Below, piece by piece: positions 32,449-41,989 of a DNA stretch of 64,000 nt. How positions within the stretch are numbered: the stretch's first letter is position 1; every line of letters starts with the position of its first letter. The notes under the pieces were generated by a model. The model was not told the DNA's origin and did no database searches. It saw only the letters and a list, made by a program, of their open reading frames with translations. Origin of the DNA: Leptasterias polaris (taxonomy: Eukaryota > Echinodermata > Asteroidea > Forcipulatida > Asteriidae). Both the position numbers and the translations under genes were made by a program. The stretch is from positions 992,001 through 1,056,000 of the forward strand of contig JAZGTN010000047.1 in the NCBI GenBank assembly GCA_037783415.1, in the 5' to 3' direction.

Positions 32449-35220
32449 TCAGGTTGGTTTTATGAGAGAAGGCTTGTCCACATCACAATTAATAGTTTCT
32501 CTCCTGAGTGGATGGTCTGTCAGGTGTGAATTCCTGGTGAAGGCTTTTCCACAAGAGTCGCAAACAAATGGTTTCTCTCCTGTGTGGACACGATGATGTT
32601 TTCTCAGGGATGTTGTGTGTTTAAAATTGTTCCCACAAATATCACAAACAAATGGTTTCTCTCCTGAGTGGACACGCAGATGGTCTGTCAGGTATGATTT
32701 CCTGGTGAAGGCTTTTCCACAAAAGTCGCAAACAAATGGTTTCTCTCCTGTGTGGACACGCTTATGTTTTCTCAGGGATGATGTGTGTTTAAAGTTTTTC
32801 CCACAAATATCACAAACCAATGGTTTCTCTCCTGAGTGGACACGCTGATGTTCTGTCAGTGATGATTTGTGTGTGAAAGCTTTTCCACAAGAGTCACAAA
32901 CAAATGGTTTCTCTCCTGAGTGGAGACGCTGATGGTCTGTCAAGTATGAGTTCTTGGTGAAGGCTTTTCCACATAAGTCACACACAAATGGTTTCTCTCC
33001 TGTGTGGAGACGCTGATGTTCTGTCAGTGATGATTTGTGTGTGAAAGCTTTTCCACATAAATCACAAACAAATGGTTTCTCTCCTTTGTGGACACGCTGA
33101 TGTTTTCTCAGGGATGTTGTATGTTTAAAGTTTTTCCCACAAATATCACAAACAAATGGTTTCTCTCCTGAGTGGACACGCTGATGTTCTGTCAGTGATG
33201 ATTTCTGTGTGAAAGCTTTTCCACAAGAGTCACAAACAAATGGTTTCTCTCCCGAGTGGACACGTTGATGTTCTGTCAAGTACGAGTTCCTGGTGAAGGC
33301 TTTTCCACATAAGTCACACACAAATGGTTTCTCTCCTGTGTGGAGACGCTGATGTTCTGTCAGTGATGATTTCTGTGTGAAAGCTTTTCCACAAGAGTCA
33401 CAAACAAATGGTTTCTCTCCTGTGTGGACACGCCGATGTTCTGTCAGTGATGATTTCTGTGTGAAAGCTTTTCCACATAAATCACAAACAAATGGTTTCT
33501 CTCCTGTGTGGACACGCTGATGGGCTGTCAGGTGTGAGTTCCTGGTGAAGGCCTTTCCACAAGAGTCACAAACAAATGGTTTCTCTCCTGTGTGGACACG
33601 ATAATGAATTTTAAGTGATTTTCTTTGTGAAAATTTTCTTCCACAAATGTCACAAATGAATGGTTTCAGTTTCACTCCAGTGTGGACTCTCTGATGGTTT
33701 GTCAGGCTGGTTTTTAAAGCGAAGGCATATCCACACAGATCACAAACAAATTGCCTCTTTCCAGTGTGGACAAGCTGATGTTGTGTCAGTGATGATCTCT
33801 GCGAGAAAGCTTTTTCACATAAGTCACAAACAAATGGTTTTTCTCCAGTGTGGACACGCTGATGTTTTGTCAGTGATGATTTCTGTGTGAAAGCTTTTCC
33901 ACATAAATCACAAACAAATGGTTTCTCTCCTGTGTGGACACGCTGATGTTTTCTCAGGGATGTTGTGTGTTTAAAGTTTTTCCCACAAATATCACAAACA
34001 AATGGTTTCTCTCCTGAGTGGTCACGCTGATGGTCTGTCAAGTACAAGTTCCTGGTGAAGGCTTTTCCACATAGGTCACACACAAATGGTTTCTCTCCTG
34101 TGTGGACACGCTGATGTCCTGTCAGTGATGATTTGTGTGTGAAAGCTTTTCCACATAAATCACACACAAATGGTTTCTCTCCTGTGTGGACACGCTGATG
34201 TCCTGTCAGTGATGATTTGTGTGTGAAATTTTTTCCACACAAATCACAAAAAAATGTTTTTTCTCCTGTGTGGACACGCTGATGATTTATCAGGGATGTA
34301 GTGTGCTTAAAGGTTTTTCCACAAAAATCACAAACAAATGGTTTCTCTCCAGTGTGGACACGCTGATGGTATGTCAGGGAGGATTTCTGTGTGAAAGCTT
34401 TTCCACATAAGTCACAAACAAATGGTTTCTCTCCTGTGTGGATCCGCTGATGGTTTTTCATGTTGGATTTCTGTGTGAAAGTTTTTCCACACAGATCACA
34501 AACAAATGGATTCTCTCCTGTGTGGATTCGCTGATGGTCTGTCAAGGAGGATTTCTGTGTGAAAGTTTTTCCACACAGATCACAAATAATTGGTTTCTCC
34601 CCAGTGTGGTATTGCTGATGATTTATCAGGGAGGATTTCCATATGAAAGCTTTTCCACATAAGTCACAAACAAATGGTTTCTCTCCTGTGTGGATACGCT
34701 GATGATTTATCAGGGATGTTGAGTGCCCAAAGGTTTTTCCACAAATAGCACAAACAAATGGTTTCTCTCCAGTGTGGACACGCTCATGCCGTGTCAGGTT
34801 GGTTTTAAGAGAGAAGGCTTGTCCACACATATCACAAATGAATGGTTTTTCTCCAGTGTGGACTCGTTGACGAGTGGTGAGGGATGATGTTTGTGAGAAA
34901 GCTTTTCCACAAGGGTCACAAACATATGGTTTCTCTCCAGTGTAGGTATGCTGATGGTATGTCAGGGTCAATTTCCGCTTGACAACTTTTCCACAAAAGT
35001 CACAAACATTATGTTTCTTTTCATTGTGGACCTGCTGATGGTTTGCAAGCGATGATTTAAGTGAAAAAGCTTTTCCACAAAAGTAACAAACAATTGTTTT
35101 CTTTCCAGTGTGAGCATGATGCTTGCGTATTGGGTGGATTTTTTCCAATGCTTTTCTACAATTATCATAATCTAGTGGTTTTTCTCCAGTGTGGGCAAGC
35201 TGACGACATGCAAGCGGCAT
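32449..35220 (-). CDS. Very long poly-C2H2 zinc-finger protein (ZNF5)
   Basis: A 923-aa frame starting MPLACRQLAHTGEKPLDYDN, with about 30 C2H2 fingers. Most are intact; finger 3 has Arg in place of the first His (LTTRQRVH), and one linker is expanded (HTGVKLKPF). The frame ends irregularly in the finger after NSHLTDH, where small deletions give [13 protein letters not shown] and a stop; more fingers continue out of frame to 31373. Many fingers share the same helix ([26 protein letters not shown]), so DNA-contact positions repeat in blocks. The longer frame upstream has no ATG and, in this copy, a TGA close to the MNHSEEK-like leader, supporting the ATG at 35220. A probable 3' splice site is at 35367-35369. 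Confidence 0.9.
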   Translation of the reverse strand: MPLACRQLAHTGEKPLDYDNCRKALEKIHPIRKHHAHTGKKTIVCYFCGKAFSLKSSLANHQQVHNEKKHNVCDFCGKVVKRKLTLTYHQHTYTGEKPYVCDPCGKAFSQTSSLTTRQRVHTGEKPFICDMCGQAFSLKTNLTRHERVHTGEKPFVCAICGKTFGHSTSLINHQRIHTGEKPFVCDLCGKAFIWKSSLINHQQYHTGEKPIICDLCGKTFTQKSSLTDHQRIHTGENPFVCDLCGKTFTQKSNMKNHQRIHTGEKPFVCDLCGKAFTQKSSLTYHQRVHTGEKPFVCDFCGKTFKHTTSLINHQRVHTGEKTFFCDLCGKNFTHKSSLTGHQRVHTGEKPFVCDLCGKAFTHKSSLTGHQRVHTGEKPFVCDLCGKAFTRNLYLTDHQRDHSGEKPFVCDICGKNFKHTTSLRKHQRVHTGEKPFVCDLCGKAFTQKSSLTKHQRVHTGEKPFVCDLCEKAFSQRSSLTQHQLVHTGKRQFVCDLCGYAFALKTSLTNHQRVHTGVKLKPFICDICGRKFSQRKSLKIHYRVHTGEKPFVCDSCGKAFTRNSHLTAHQRVHTGEKPFVCDLCGKAFTQKSSLTEHRRVHTGEKPFVCDSCGKAFTQKSSLTEHQRLHTGEKPFVCDLCGKAFTRNSYLTEHQRVHSGEKPFVCDSCGKAFTQKSSLTEHQRVHSGEKPFVCDICGKNFKHTTSLRKHQRVHKGEKPFVCDLCGKAFTHKSSLTEHQRLHTGEKPFVCDLCGKAFTKNSYLTDHQRLHSGEKPFVCDSCGKAFTHKSSLTEHQRVHSGEKPLVCDICGKNFKHTSSLRKHKRVHTGEKPFVCDFCGKAFTRKSYLTDHLRVHSGEKPFVCDICGNNFKHTTSLRKHHRVHTGEKPFVCDSCGKAFTRNSHLTDHPLRRETINCDVDKPSLIKPT

Positions 35221-35370
35221 TTTAAAGATAATGTTGTTAACAATGTTTGCTCCTGCAGGCTTTCCCACAAATGTAGTCAAAACAAACGATTTCTCTTCAG
35301 AATGATTCACCCTTCATGTATCTGTTGACATACTGTACATGTTTCTGTACTTGAGTTTTCTTAGCTCTGT

Positions 35371-36440
35371 AATAAATAATAAACAAACAGAAAGTTATTG
35401 GACTATTTTTGGGATTGATCCAAAAATTTGACAGACAAAAATTTATTGTGTTATCAACAATAACTTTACATAAAAACACATCTTTAAGAGATACCTTCTG
35501 GTGAATACTTTTAACAATTAATTACCATAAAAACTTAATTGGTAAAGAGCACTAACCATTGTTAGAATTGACCCACTTTGAAGTAAGAAATTAAAGTAGT
35601 AACATTTCACCCCTAAAAAAAAATTAATCTGAAAAGGGATTTCAGGCCTTAAGCCTTTTCAAGCTACTGAAACACACAATTCTATGCATTAACGGTGCTT
35701 TTTTCTTTCATTATATATTTTCTTGGAACTTCGATGACCAAATTGAGCTCAAATTGTTTTGTTTATTTTTTATGCATACACCAAGTGAGGATACTGGTCT
35801 TTGACAATTTACCAGAAGTATACACAGCCTTTAACCCTAACTCCCAAAGCGTTTTTACTAGAATCCATCCCTAACCCAACACATTCCAACAGCTTATACT
35901 ACCATGCGATGGGAACTGTACCCAATCTTAGGGGGACGATACACAACCTAACAAACTCCAACAGGCCTTTTTTGTTTGATTTTGTTGGAGTGTGTACACT
36001 TGGCATGTGCAAAATTTGATCAGTGAAATCACACAGTACCCAACATAACATAATCCAACAACTATCTCATTAGACCATGGAGGAAAGAGCAATGCCAGAC
36101 ATGTACATTTCACACATCCACCATACCCACTCAAACAAATTCCAACACCATTACTTGTCAGCAAGGATACACAATCCCACAGAATCAAACACCCAATCCT
36201 AACTTCACTGTACTTAACCTAACAAAATTAAACACTTTGCCCTGTTTGAATTTGTAGGGTTAGGGATTGTTGGGGCTAAAGGTAGGGATTGTTGGGGCTA
36301 AAGGTAGGGAAAAGTTGGTTTGCGATTGCTGCGGTCAGAGACACAGTCTGGTACCCGCTGTCACCTTGCTAAACAAGGTAAATGAGGGCTATTTTGGGGA
36401 AAGGTGGGTTGCCAGAGTTGGAGGAAGGGGAAAGAATAGA
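35371..36440. repeat. Duplicated 5' flank of ZNF5, with two insertions
   Basis: Aligns with 43470-44040 upstream of ZNF6. 35510-35830 is a TTTAAAGG-family MITE whose start and end fit the echinoderm-associated consensus I remember. 35826-36306 is absent from the ZNF6 copy and contains CCAACA-rich DNA and two GGCTAAAGGTAGGGATTG repeats. 36308-36438 matches 43905-44033 again (shared TTGCTGCGGTCAGAGAC). Confidence 0.8.
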
Positions 36441-37770
36441 GAGAATTTGATTTGATTTGATTTGAAATGGTTTATTAAAATAAAAAACATTCTCACAGCC
36501 AGTAGGCTGAATTACATGATTTGTACAAGTTTAAAAACATTAAAAAACAAAGAAAAATTAACATCAAAAGTAAAAAGAAACAAAAAATGATCAACACACT
36601 AAGAAGTTAAGAAAACAAAAGCGGCGGAACAGAATAATGGAATGGAGGGCCCCAAGAAAAAAAATGCGCGTTCCATTTTAAATCCGCTTGTATGAAGATT
36701 CCTAATTTAACAGTGTTGGATTGTTGAATGACGACATCATCTAATTCTAAAGCGCATGGGCTGAGGTCATTTTTCACAAAGGAAACATATTCATTGTTGC
36801 GCACTTGTTCAGGTTAAGACGCATTTTGTTCCTGCCTGACCAATCCGAGAGTAACCGAAGAGTATCAGGCAACATTGAATGAGCTGACGCATGGCGAGTC
36901 TCTACCACTGTTAGGTCGTCCACATATTTGAGGACGTGAAGAGCATTAGCTGCGTCACCAGTAGGCCGCGTCATGTTGGTGTCCTCACCACGTAGAGCGT
37001 CATTGATAAGCGACAGAAAAATTATAGGTCCCAATTTTGTTCCTTGGGGAACGCCGGCTGTCGTTGAACGCCACCCCGACTTCACACCTTTGTACATGTA
37101 CTTCACCCTTTGTCTGCGATCTGTTAAAAAGTTTGCGATCCATGATACAAGACAAGGGTTTACGTCAAGTTTGACTAACTTGGATATTGCGATTGTGTGG
37201 TCAACGCGGTCAAACGCTTTGGAGAAGTCAGTAAGGAGGACCGTCGACGATGTACTACGCTTTTCTGCATTGACATGGAGAGTATGCATAAAGTCAACCA
37301 GGCAGTGTGATGTTGACACTCCCTTTAAATTTCCATATTGTGCAGGGTCTATCTTCGGCTGCAGCGATGTCATGAGCTCCTTAGCAATGAAGTGTTCGGC
37401 GATCTTAGCAAAGTGGTCCGTAAGGGCGACAGGACTAGGGTTGCCAATTTCTGGAGGGGAGGATTTTGGCAGCGGCACAATATCGGCGAGCTTCCATCGC
37501 AGTGGAACCAGTGACTGACTGTACGAGCTATTAATTATGTCTGTGAGCGGGTCACTCAGTTCATAAGCAAACATGCGAACAAATCGTGCTGAAATCCCGT
37601 CTGGGCCACTAGCTTTGCGTGATTTGACTTTGCTAAGCTCATTGAAGACCTCCCACGGGTGAATAAGTTTCATTGGGCGTGATGGGGGAAAAGCTGGTAA
37701 CGCAGACGAATCAAGTGGTTCCATGTCATCAGTGATGGACACAAAATAGTCACCAATACTGTTAGCGAAG
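36440..37770 (-). pseudogene. 5'-truncated non-LTR retrotransposon with RT domain
   Basis: The minus-strand frame 36774-37778 encodes about 330 residues of reverse transcriptase: SRKASGPDGIS (53-63), TDFSKAFDRVDH with the first catalytic Asp (about 184), AGVPQGTKLGP (241-251) and the catalytic YVDD (285-288). This is typical of CR1/L2-like non-LTR elements. The endonuclease domain is missing (5' truncation near 37770). After NMFPL the frame shifts and continues at 36650-36800 (SFVKNDLSPCALELDD, VKLGIFIQADLKWNAHF), then stops. The 3' end is AATAAACCATTTC followed by AAATC repeats (36446-36470 on the + strand as TTTGATTTGA). It is not functional as it stands. Confidence 0.88.
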
Positions 37771-37789
37771 GAAGACAACAGGAGGGGGG

Positions 37790-38100
37790 TACTTGCTAGG
37801 CAGATGTGTTCTTTGAGAACTTGTCTTGCTATTTATTCTACTGCCGCGAGGTAGATTATTTGGAATTCGGGGGACTTCGGGAGACTTCTCAGTTCTAAAG
37901 AACTGTCCTGCTTATTAACTACTACTAATCTGGGCTGGAGGTAGGAAATCAGCCAGGACTACTACTTTCGCTTTTGTGGATCGAGGAGACTTCTCGTTAC
38001 TACACTGCCACGGATTGAGTTCTTAATAATTGGTCTCAACGTTTCGACTAGCCTGCTCAAGTCATCGTCAGTATGATGACTAGAGCTTTCCATAGTTGCC
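37790..38100. repeat. Paralogue of 44245-44400
   Basis: Shares TTGCTAGGCAGAT, TTGTTCTTTGAGAACTTGTC-like sequence and ATTTATTCTACTGCCGCG with the ZNF6 upstream flank. The ZNF6 copy has about 190 additional bases before it (44060-44245). 38030-38090 contains CAACGTTTCGACTAG. No gene. Confidence 0.75.
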
Positions 38101-38194
38101 ATTACTTGCGACTATGATAAGACCAATGCGATTTAAAAAAAGAGCCATCAGCCCAACAAGGTGAGCTTCGAAAGACAATATATTATGGTCTATG

Positions 38195-38300
38195 TGTTCC
38201 GTCCAAACTTGACAATTAATTGTCAAGACTTTGGGATCGCCCATATCCATAGGATAGCCTCCGCAAAAGCCATAACCGCCATTGATCGACAGGACTGTGA
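38195..38300. repeat. GTTGGGA-type MITE remnant
   Basis: TTGACAATTAATTGTCAA palindrome followed by GGATCGCCCATA and GGATAGCCTCCGCAAAA, matching 13070-13115. Confidence 0.6.
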
Positions 38301-38371
38301 CGGGCGCAGAACCCCCACCCTCCATAAACTAGCTGTTTATTAAATAAGTGGCTTTACCTCACTTCTTTTTT

Positions 38372-39065
38372 CTTTAAAGAAGAAAGACCTCTCGTGCAGA
38401 AAACACACAATTTACAAAACAAAGCAAATTTTTTTTAAATTATACATAATAATTATAAATATTTAACAAAATTAATTTTCTTCTGGGATAATGCTATAGT
38501 ATCACCATACTTTTCCTTCCTCCATGGTATCACATACTTTCTCTAATGCATTGCAAAGTCCAAAGTCTAGGTCAGAGCTCCTCTGCTACAGTGTTACTGT
38601 TAGCTCCGCTGGTACCTAACACACTTTTGTGGCCAAGGCTTGGCCACAAAATTGGGGCTACGCTGGATGTAGTTGCGATAATCGTAACCCTCCTTTCCCG
38701 ACGGCCCGTCGGGAAAGGAGGGTTACGATTATCGCAACTACGCTGGATGCTGGTCATGCTGGTACCGTGCATTTATATACTGTCAGTGTCATAGTTGGGA
38801 CGCCCAGCCCAAACTTTAGCATTCAATTCAAGAGTACGGGGTCTAGTCCCAACTAATAATAGTTGGTGCAAGTGGCAGGTTGGGCGGAACATAATTTTGC
38901 ATTATTACCCTTCCTCCATTGACTTGAGTCCATCAGACTCTAAAATGGATGCACACACAATAAATTTGTGAAAAAAGTGACGTACCAATTTAAAATAGAC
39001 GACTGGTGTGTGTGTGGTAGGATCGCATCAAATCGCATGAAACTGACGGTCACAAGCTGATTTTT
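38372..39065. repeat. Duplicated flank (paralogue of 44727-45165)
   Basis: Shares TTTACAAAACAAA, TTAGCTCCGCTGGTAC, CCCAACTAATAATAGTTGG and ATGGTCACAAGCTGA-like sequence with the segment left of the transposase array. It continues past the point where the array begins in the other copy only as unrelated sequence. Confidence 0.75.
38669..38741. repeat. Perfect 73-bp palindrome
   Basis: Two exact 36-nt inverted arms around a single C at 38705. The left arm starts GTAGTTGCGATAATCGTAAC and the centre is CCCGACGGCCCGTCGGG. CTACGCTGGATG occurs on both sides. It is absent from the paralogous segment at 44880. Confidence 0.95.
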
Positions 39066-39553
39066 CTCTGGCCTTCTGATGTTTATTTGCAACAGCACCG
39101 GGAACTTCTGTGCTCTGATCTTGAACTGCTGCCGGGGTTTAATTTTTTTTATTATAAATGTCACGTCTCCCCCAAAATGATGGGGGTTTTGAGCTAGTGG
39201 GATCAGAGCAAGTAGCTAGCTCCCCATCGAGCGCGCACACACACACACATCCACATGTGTACACCAACAAACACGATGGAAACTAGTCTTCGTGCAACTA
39301 TCGCGATCACGCAACTATCGCGCATAGCATAATGACTTTCGAACAATAGCGGGCGCTGTTGGGAAACTTCCAGATAACCACCACACACATCGCGATCGGC
39401 TCAGAACAGATTCGCGGCTTCCAGAATACGCAGTGGCGTAACTAAGGGGGGCACGTGCCCCCCCAATTGATGTCGGTGCCCCCCCGGGTGCCCCCCCCCC
39501 CCATTTGAAATCTGAACCTTTGAGACTATAATAATTACCAGAATATAAAATGT
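39066..39553. other. No gene; CA repeat and a transposon end
   Basis: A CA microsatellite lies at 39235-39252. At 39431 CAGTGGCGTAACTA, a terminus typical of hAT-like elements, is followed by G- and C-rich runs, but no opposite end was found. Confidence 0.5.
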
Positions 39554-39623
39554 CAAATAATAAACCACGAGGGAAACTGACTGGGTACATTTTAAAATGA
39601 TTTGGGGTTGAACAAAGAAAAAT

Positions 39624-39696
39624 TGACTAGAGCGGGATTTGAACCAACGACCTCCGGTTTAACGTGCCGGCGCTCTACCAACTGAGCTATCTAGCC
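39624..39696 (-). tRNA. tRNA-like gene, anticodon GTT (Asn) by position
   Basis: Minus strand, 73 nt. The acceptor stem GGCTAGA/TCTAGTC is fully paired with one G-T. The D arm is GCTC-AGTTGGTA-GAGC, box A TAGCTCAGTTGG, box B GGTTCAAATCC, and an oligo-T terminator (ATTTTTC) follows directly. The anticodon loop ACGTTAA puts GTT at 34-36, but position 33 is C instead of the near-universal U, the 31-39 pair is C-A, and one T-stem pair mismatches. It may therefore be a tRNA-derived SINE or a decaying gene rather than an active tRNA-Asn. Confidence 0.6.
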
Positions 39697-39940
39697 CTAT
39701 GTTGGCGGTCTCCCTATGTTGTCAATATCTTTGTTCGGGGGGTGCCAGTCAGAAGCCATTCAACCGCAAACTGCCGTGTAGCCAGGGATCACACCCAAGT
39801 ATACGATACAACCTGGGAAGCGGCAGCCTGGGGATCACCTTAAGGGGATGCGACTTTTTATATCAGATATCAAATAATAAACCACAAGGGAAACTGACTG
39901 GGTACATTTTTAAATGATTTTGGGTTGAACAAAGAAAAAT

Positions 39941-40016
39941 TGACTAGAGCGGGATTTGAACCAACGACCTCCGGTTTAACGTGCCGCCGGCGCTCCACCA
40001 ACTGAGCTATCTAGCC
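39941..40016 (-). tRNA. tRNA-like copy 2, with 3-nt insertion
   Basis: Same sequence as the neighbour but 76 nt: an extra GGC in the anticodon stem disrupts the 5-bp stem, and a D-stem A is now G. It keeps both Pol III boxes and the T-run. Most likely a pseudogene. Confidence 0.55.
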
Positions 40017-40078
40017 CTATGTTGGCGGTCTCCCTATGTTGTCAATATCTTTGTTCGGGGGGTGCCAGTCAGAAGCCA

Positions 40079-40707
40079 AAAAAAAATGTTAAGTTTTATA
40101 AACTTTTATGGAGCACGTGGCGTATAACTCAATGTTTCAAACTATTTTTCTATTTACACATACTTGTACCTTTGCAATGGACAGTTGTTATTTTTACCAA
40201 CGTCTTCAGAGTAAGGTAAATCACAGTCTTCAGAGTAAGGAATGTTTGCAGCAGCAACAATGAACATTCTAATGAGAGTCTCACTGATTTATTTCTCAGC
40301 CTTGCTAGGCATAAAAACGAAATGGCTGACAATGACACTCATTTGACTTACAAGATTCATCAAGATTCATCACAACTTCTATAAAACCGATCTTTGCTCT
40401 ATGAATTGAAAGGCACTATTTATTTGCTCTGTGTCATGTTCCCTATGTTTAAATTTTATGTTATCAAATAAAACAAAAATCCAATGAATGCCAATTATAA
40501 AACCACGAACAGGGACCAGACAAGTTTACCCTTCCATCCAGCCTCGGTATGACTTAACCAATCAAATAAAACAAAAATCCAAACGTTTTCTTGATTCTCA
40601 CTGGTTTTTTATTACCTTCTTCTTATTACATTTAACTCATTCTTTTTTTAGAGGAAGGGAAATGACAAGATCAATTTTTGTAATGTACTTGTTTCCCAAG
40701 TGAGTGG
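40079..40707. other. No gene seen
   Basis: AT-rich. 40205-40245 has CTTCAGAGTAAGG twice. 40495-40640 matches 5690-5860 (ACAGGGACCAGA, CGTTTTCTTGATTCTCACTG), part of the shared 3' flank. Confidence 0.55.
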
Positions 40708-41165
40708 ATTAAAAATTACAAGTCTCTAACCTCACGTTTAAATGGTGTATATTGCCATTTTACTTGATACCCTTCCAGTGCAAAATATGTCCAAATCCAG
40801 AAAATCTGACAACATCATTCAGGGAAATATGGGTCTGTACATTTTTGTTCAGGGATGTTTTTGTTCATACAACTGTCATTTTCAGTGCAAAGTTTGAAAC
40901 ACGACATCATTAGATTTTAACAACTAATGAATATTTCCGTTCCTGAGGATTTTTTCAGTCAAAATGTCAAATTCAAGGTTGTTTTAATTAGATTTTATTT
41001 GAAGTCAGTACGAACCAAAAAGTCCCCATTCAAAAATGTACAGACCCATTTTTCTCAAAATGATGTCAAATTTTGCACTGGAAGGATATCGAATACAACG
41101 GCAGTTTTACACCATTTTAATGTCAGGTTAGAGACTTATAATTTTTCCCCCACTCACATGAGGAC
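40708..41165. mobile_element. Long-armed inverted-repeat MITE
   Basis: Arms of about 170 bp (40708-40885 and 41000-41165). The left has ACAAGTCTCTAACC, CCTTCCAGTGCAAAAT and ATGGGTCTGTACATTTTTG; the right has their complements. Same family as 3770-4450. Non-coding. Confidence 0.75.
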
Positions 41166-41309
41166 TCTTTTTATTGGAAAATGAGCACATCACAAAATTG
41201 AATTGGTTATTTTTTTCCTCTTTCAACAGTTTGAATTTAAAGAAAAATATATGACATTGGCTGTTAGCTACTTCCACAGTTCTCCATGTGCGTGTAGGGC
41301 CTAAACTTC

Positions 41310-41830
41310 ATGCTTAATTTGTATTGTATTAATGTATCTGTACTTATGTATAGATGACAATGTCATTACATTACCATGACAATACAGAGTTTAATATATA
41401 ATGATTCTTTTTACTGATGTCCCATTTCGAGGCTCTACACACAAATTGCTGACCTTGCAAGGTGAGATAGCAAGCAACCACGAAGACAAAAATGTTTAAA
41501 TGATAAATGTATTAAATATAAGACAGATTTTTGTTATTACAATGGTCACTCAGTCCAGTATCAAAGACGTGTGTAGTTCACCCCCCTAAAGACAATTAAA
41601 TTAAAGGTTTTTCCAGAGTCTCATTATCTTTTATATTTCCCTCTAATTCCTATCACATTTTATTTATAGGTAACTCTGACTTCACTTTTTAAATACCTCT
41701 TTTGTTTGTAGTGAAAATATTGTTGCTACCCCGTTTATAATATTTACATAACCAACAAAAAAAATCACAAAATCATAAAACGTAAAGGCTGCTCTCCAGT
41801 TTGGACATGAAAAAAGAACAGTTATTTAGC
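41310..41830. repeat. ZNF6 3' flank (block A)
   Basis: Matches 16900-17400, including TGACCTTGCAAGGTGA and CCAGTATCAAAGAC. A candidate minus-strand AATAAA lies at 41659-41664. Confidence 0.7.
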
Positions 41831-41864
41831 TTTCAGCATTTGAAGGCCACAAACTGCATTCTTT

Positions 41865-41989
41865 CTATTCAGTGTGGACTTGCTGATGGGTGATCAAAGA
41901 TTTTTTGTATGGATATTTTTTACCACAAAAGTCACACACAAACAGTTTCTCTCCAGTAAGGACCAGCTCATGCTGTGTCAGGCTGGTTT
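41865..41989 (-). pseudogene. Out-of-frame last two fingers of ZNF6
   Basis: In the next frame the sequence reads CDMCGQALKTSLTQHELV, then CDFCGKKYPYKKSLITHQQ and VHTE with a stop at 41865-41867, the same ending as ZNF3. The first of these fingers has also lost two residues (QALKTS against QAFSLKTS). Confidence 0.85.

Larger units (their letters stand above)
39554..40078. repeat. Direct ~206-bp duplication carrying tRNA-like genes
   Basis: 39554-39758 and 39871-40078 are almost identical (both start CAAATAATAAACCAC and end GGTGCCAGTCAGAAGCC), separated by a 112-bp spacer. Each contains one minus-strand tRNA-like sequence. Confidence 0.9.

Noticed and set aside
26076..35220. KRAB, SCAN, BTB or ZAD domain joined to the fingers
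   Set aside because: I looked in the N-terminal 50 residues and the leaders and saw none; any such domain would have to be in exons outside the regions I can support.
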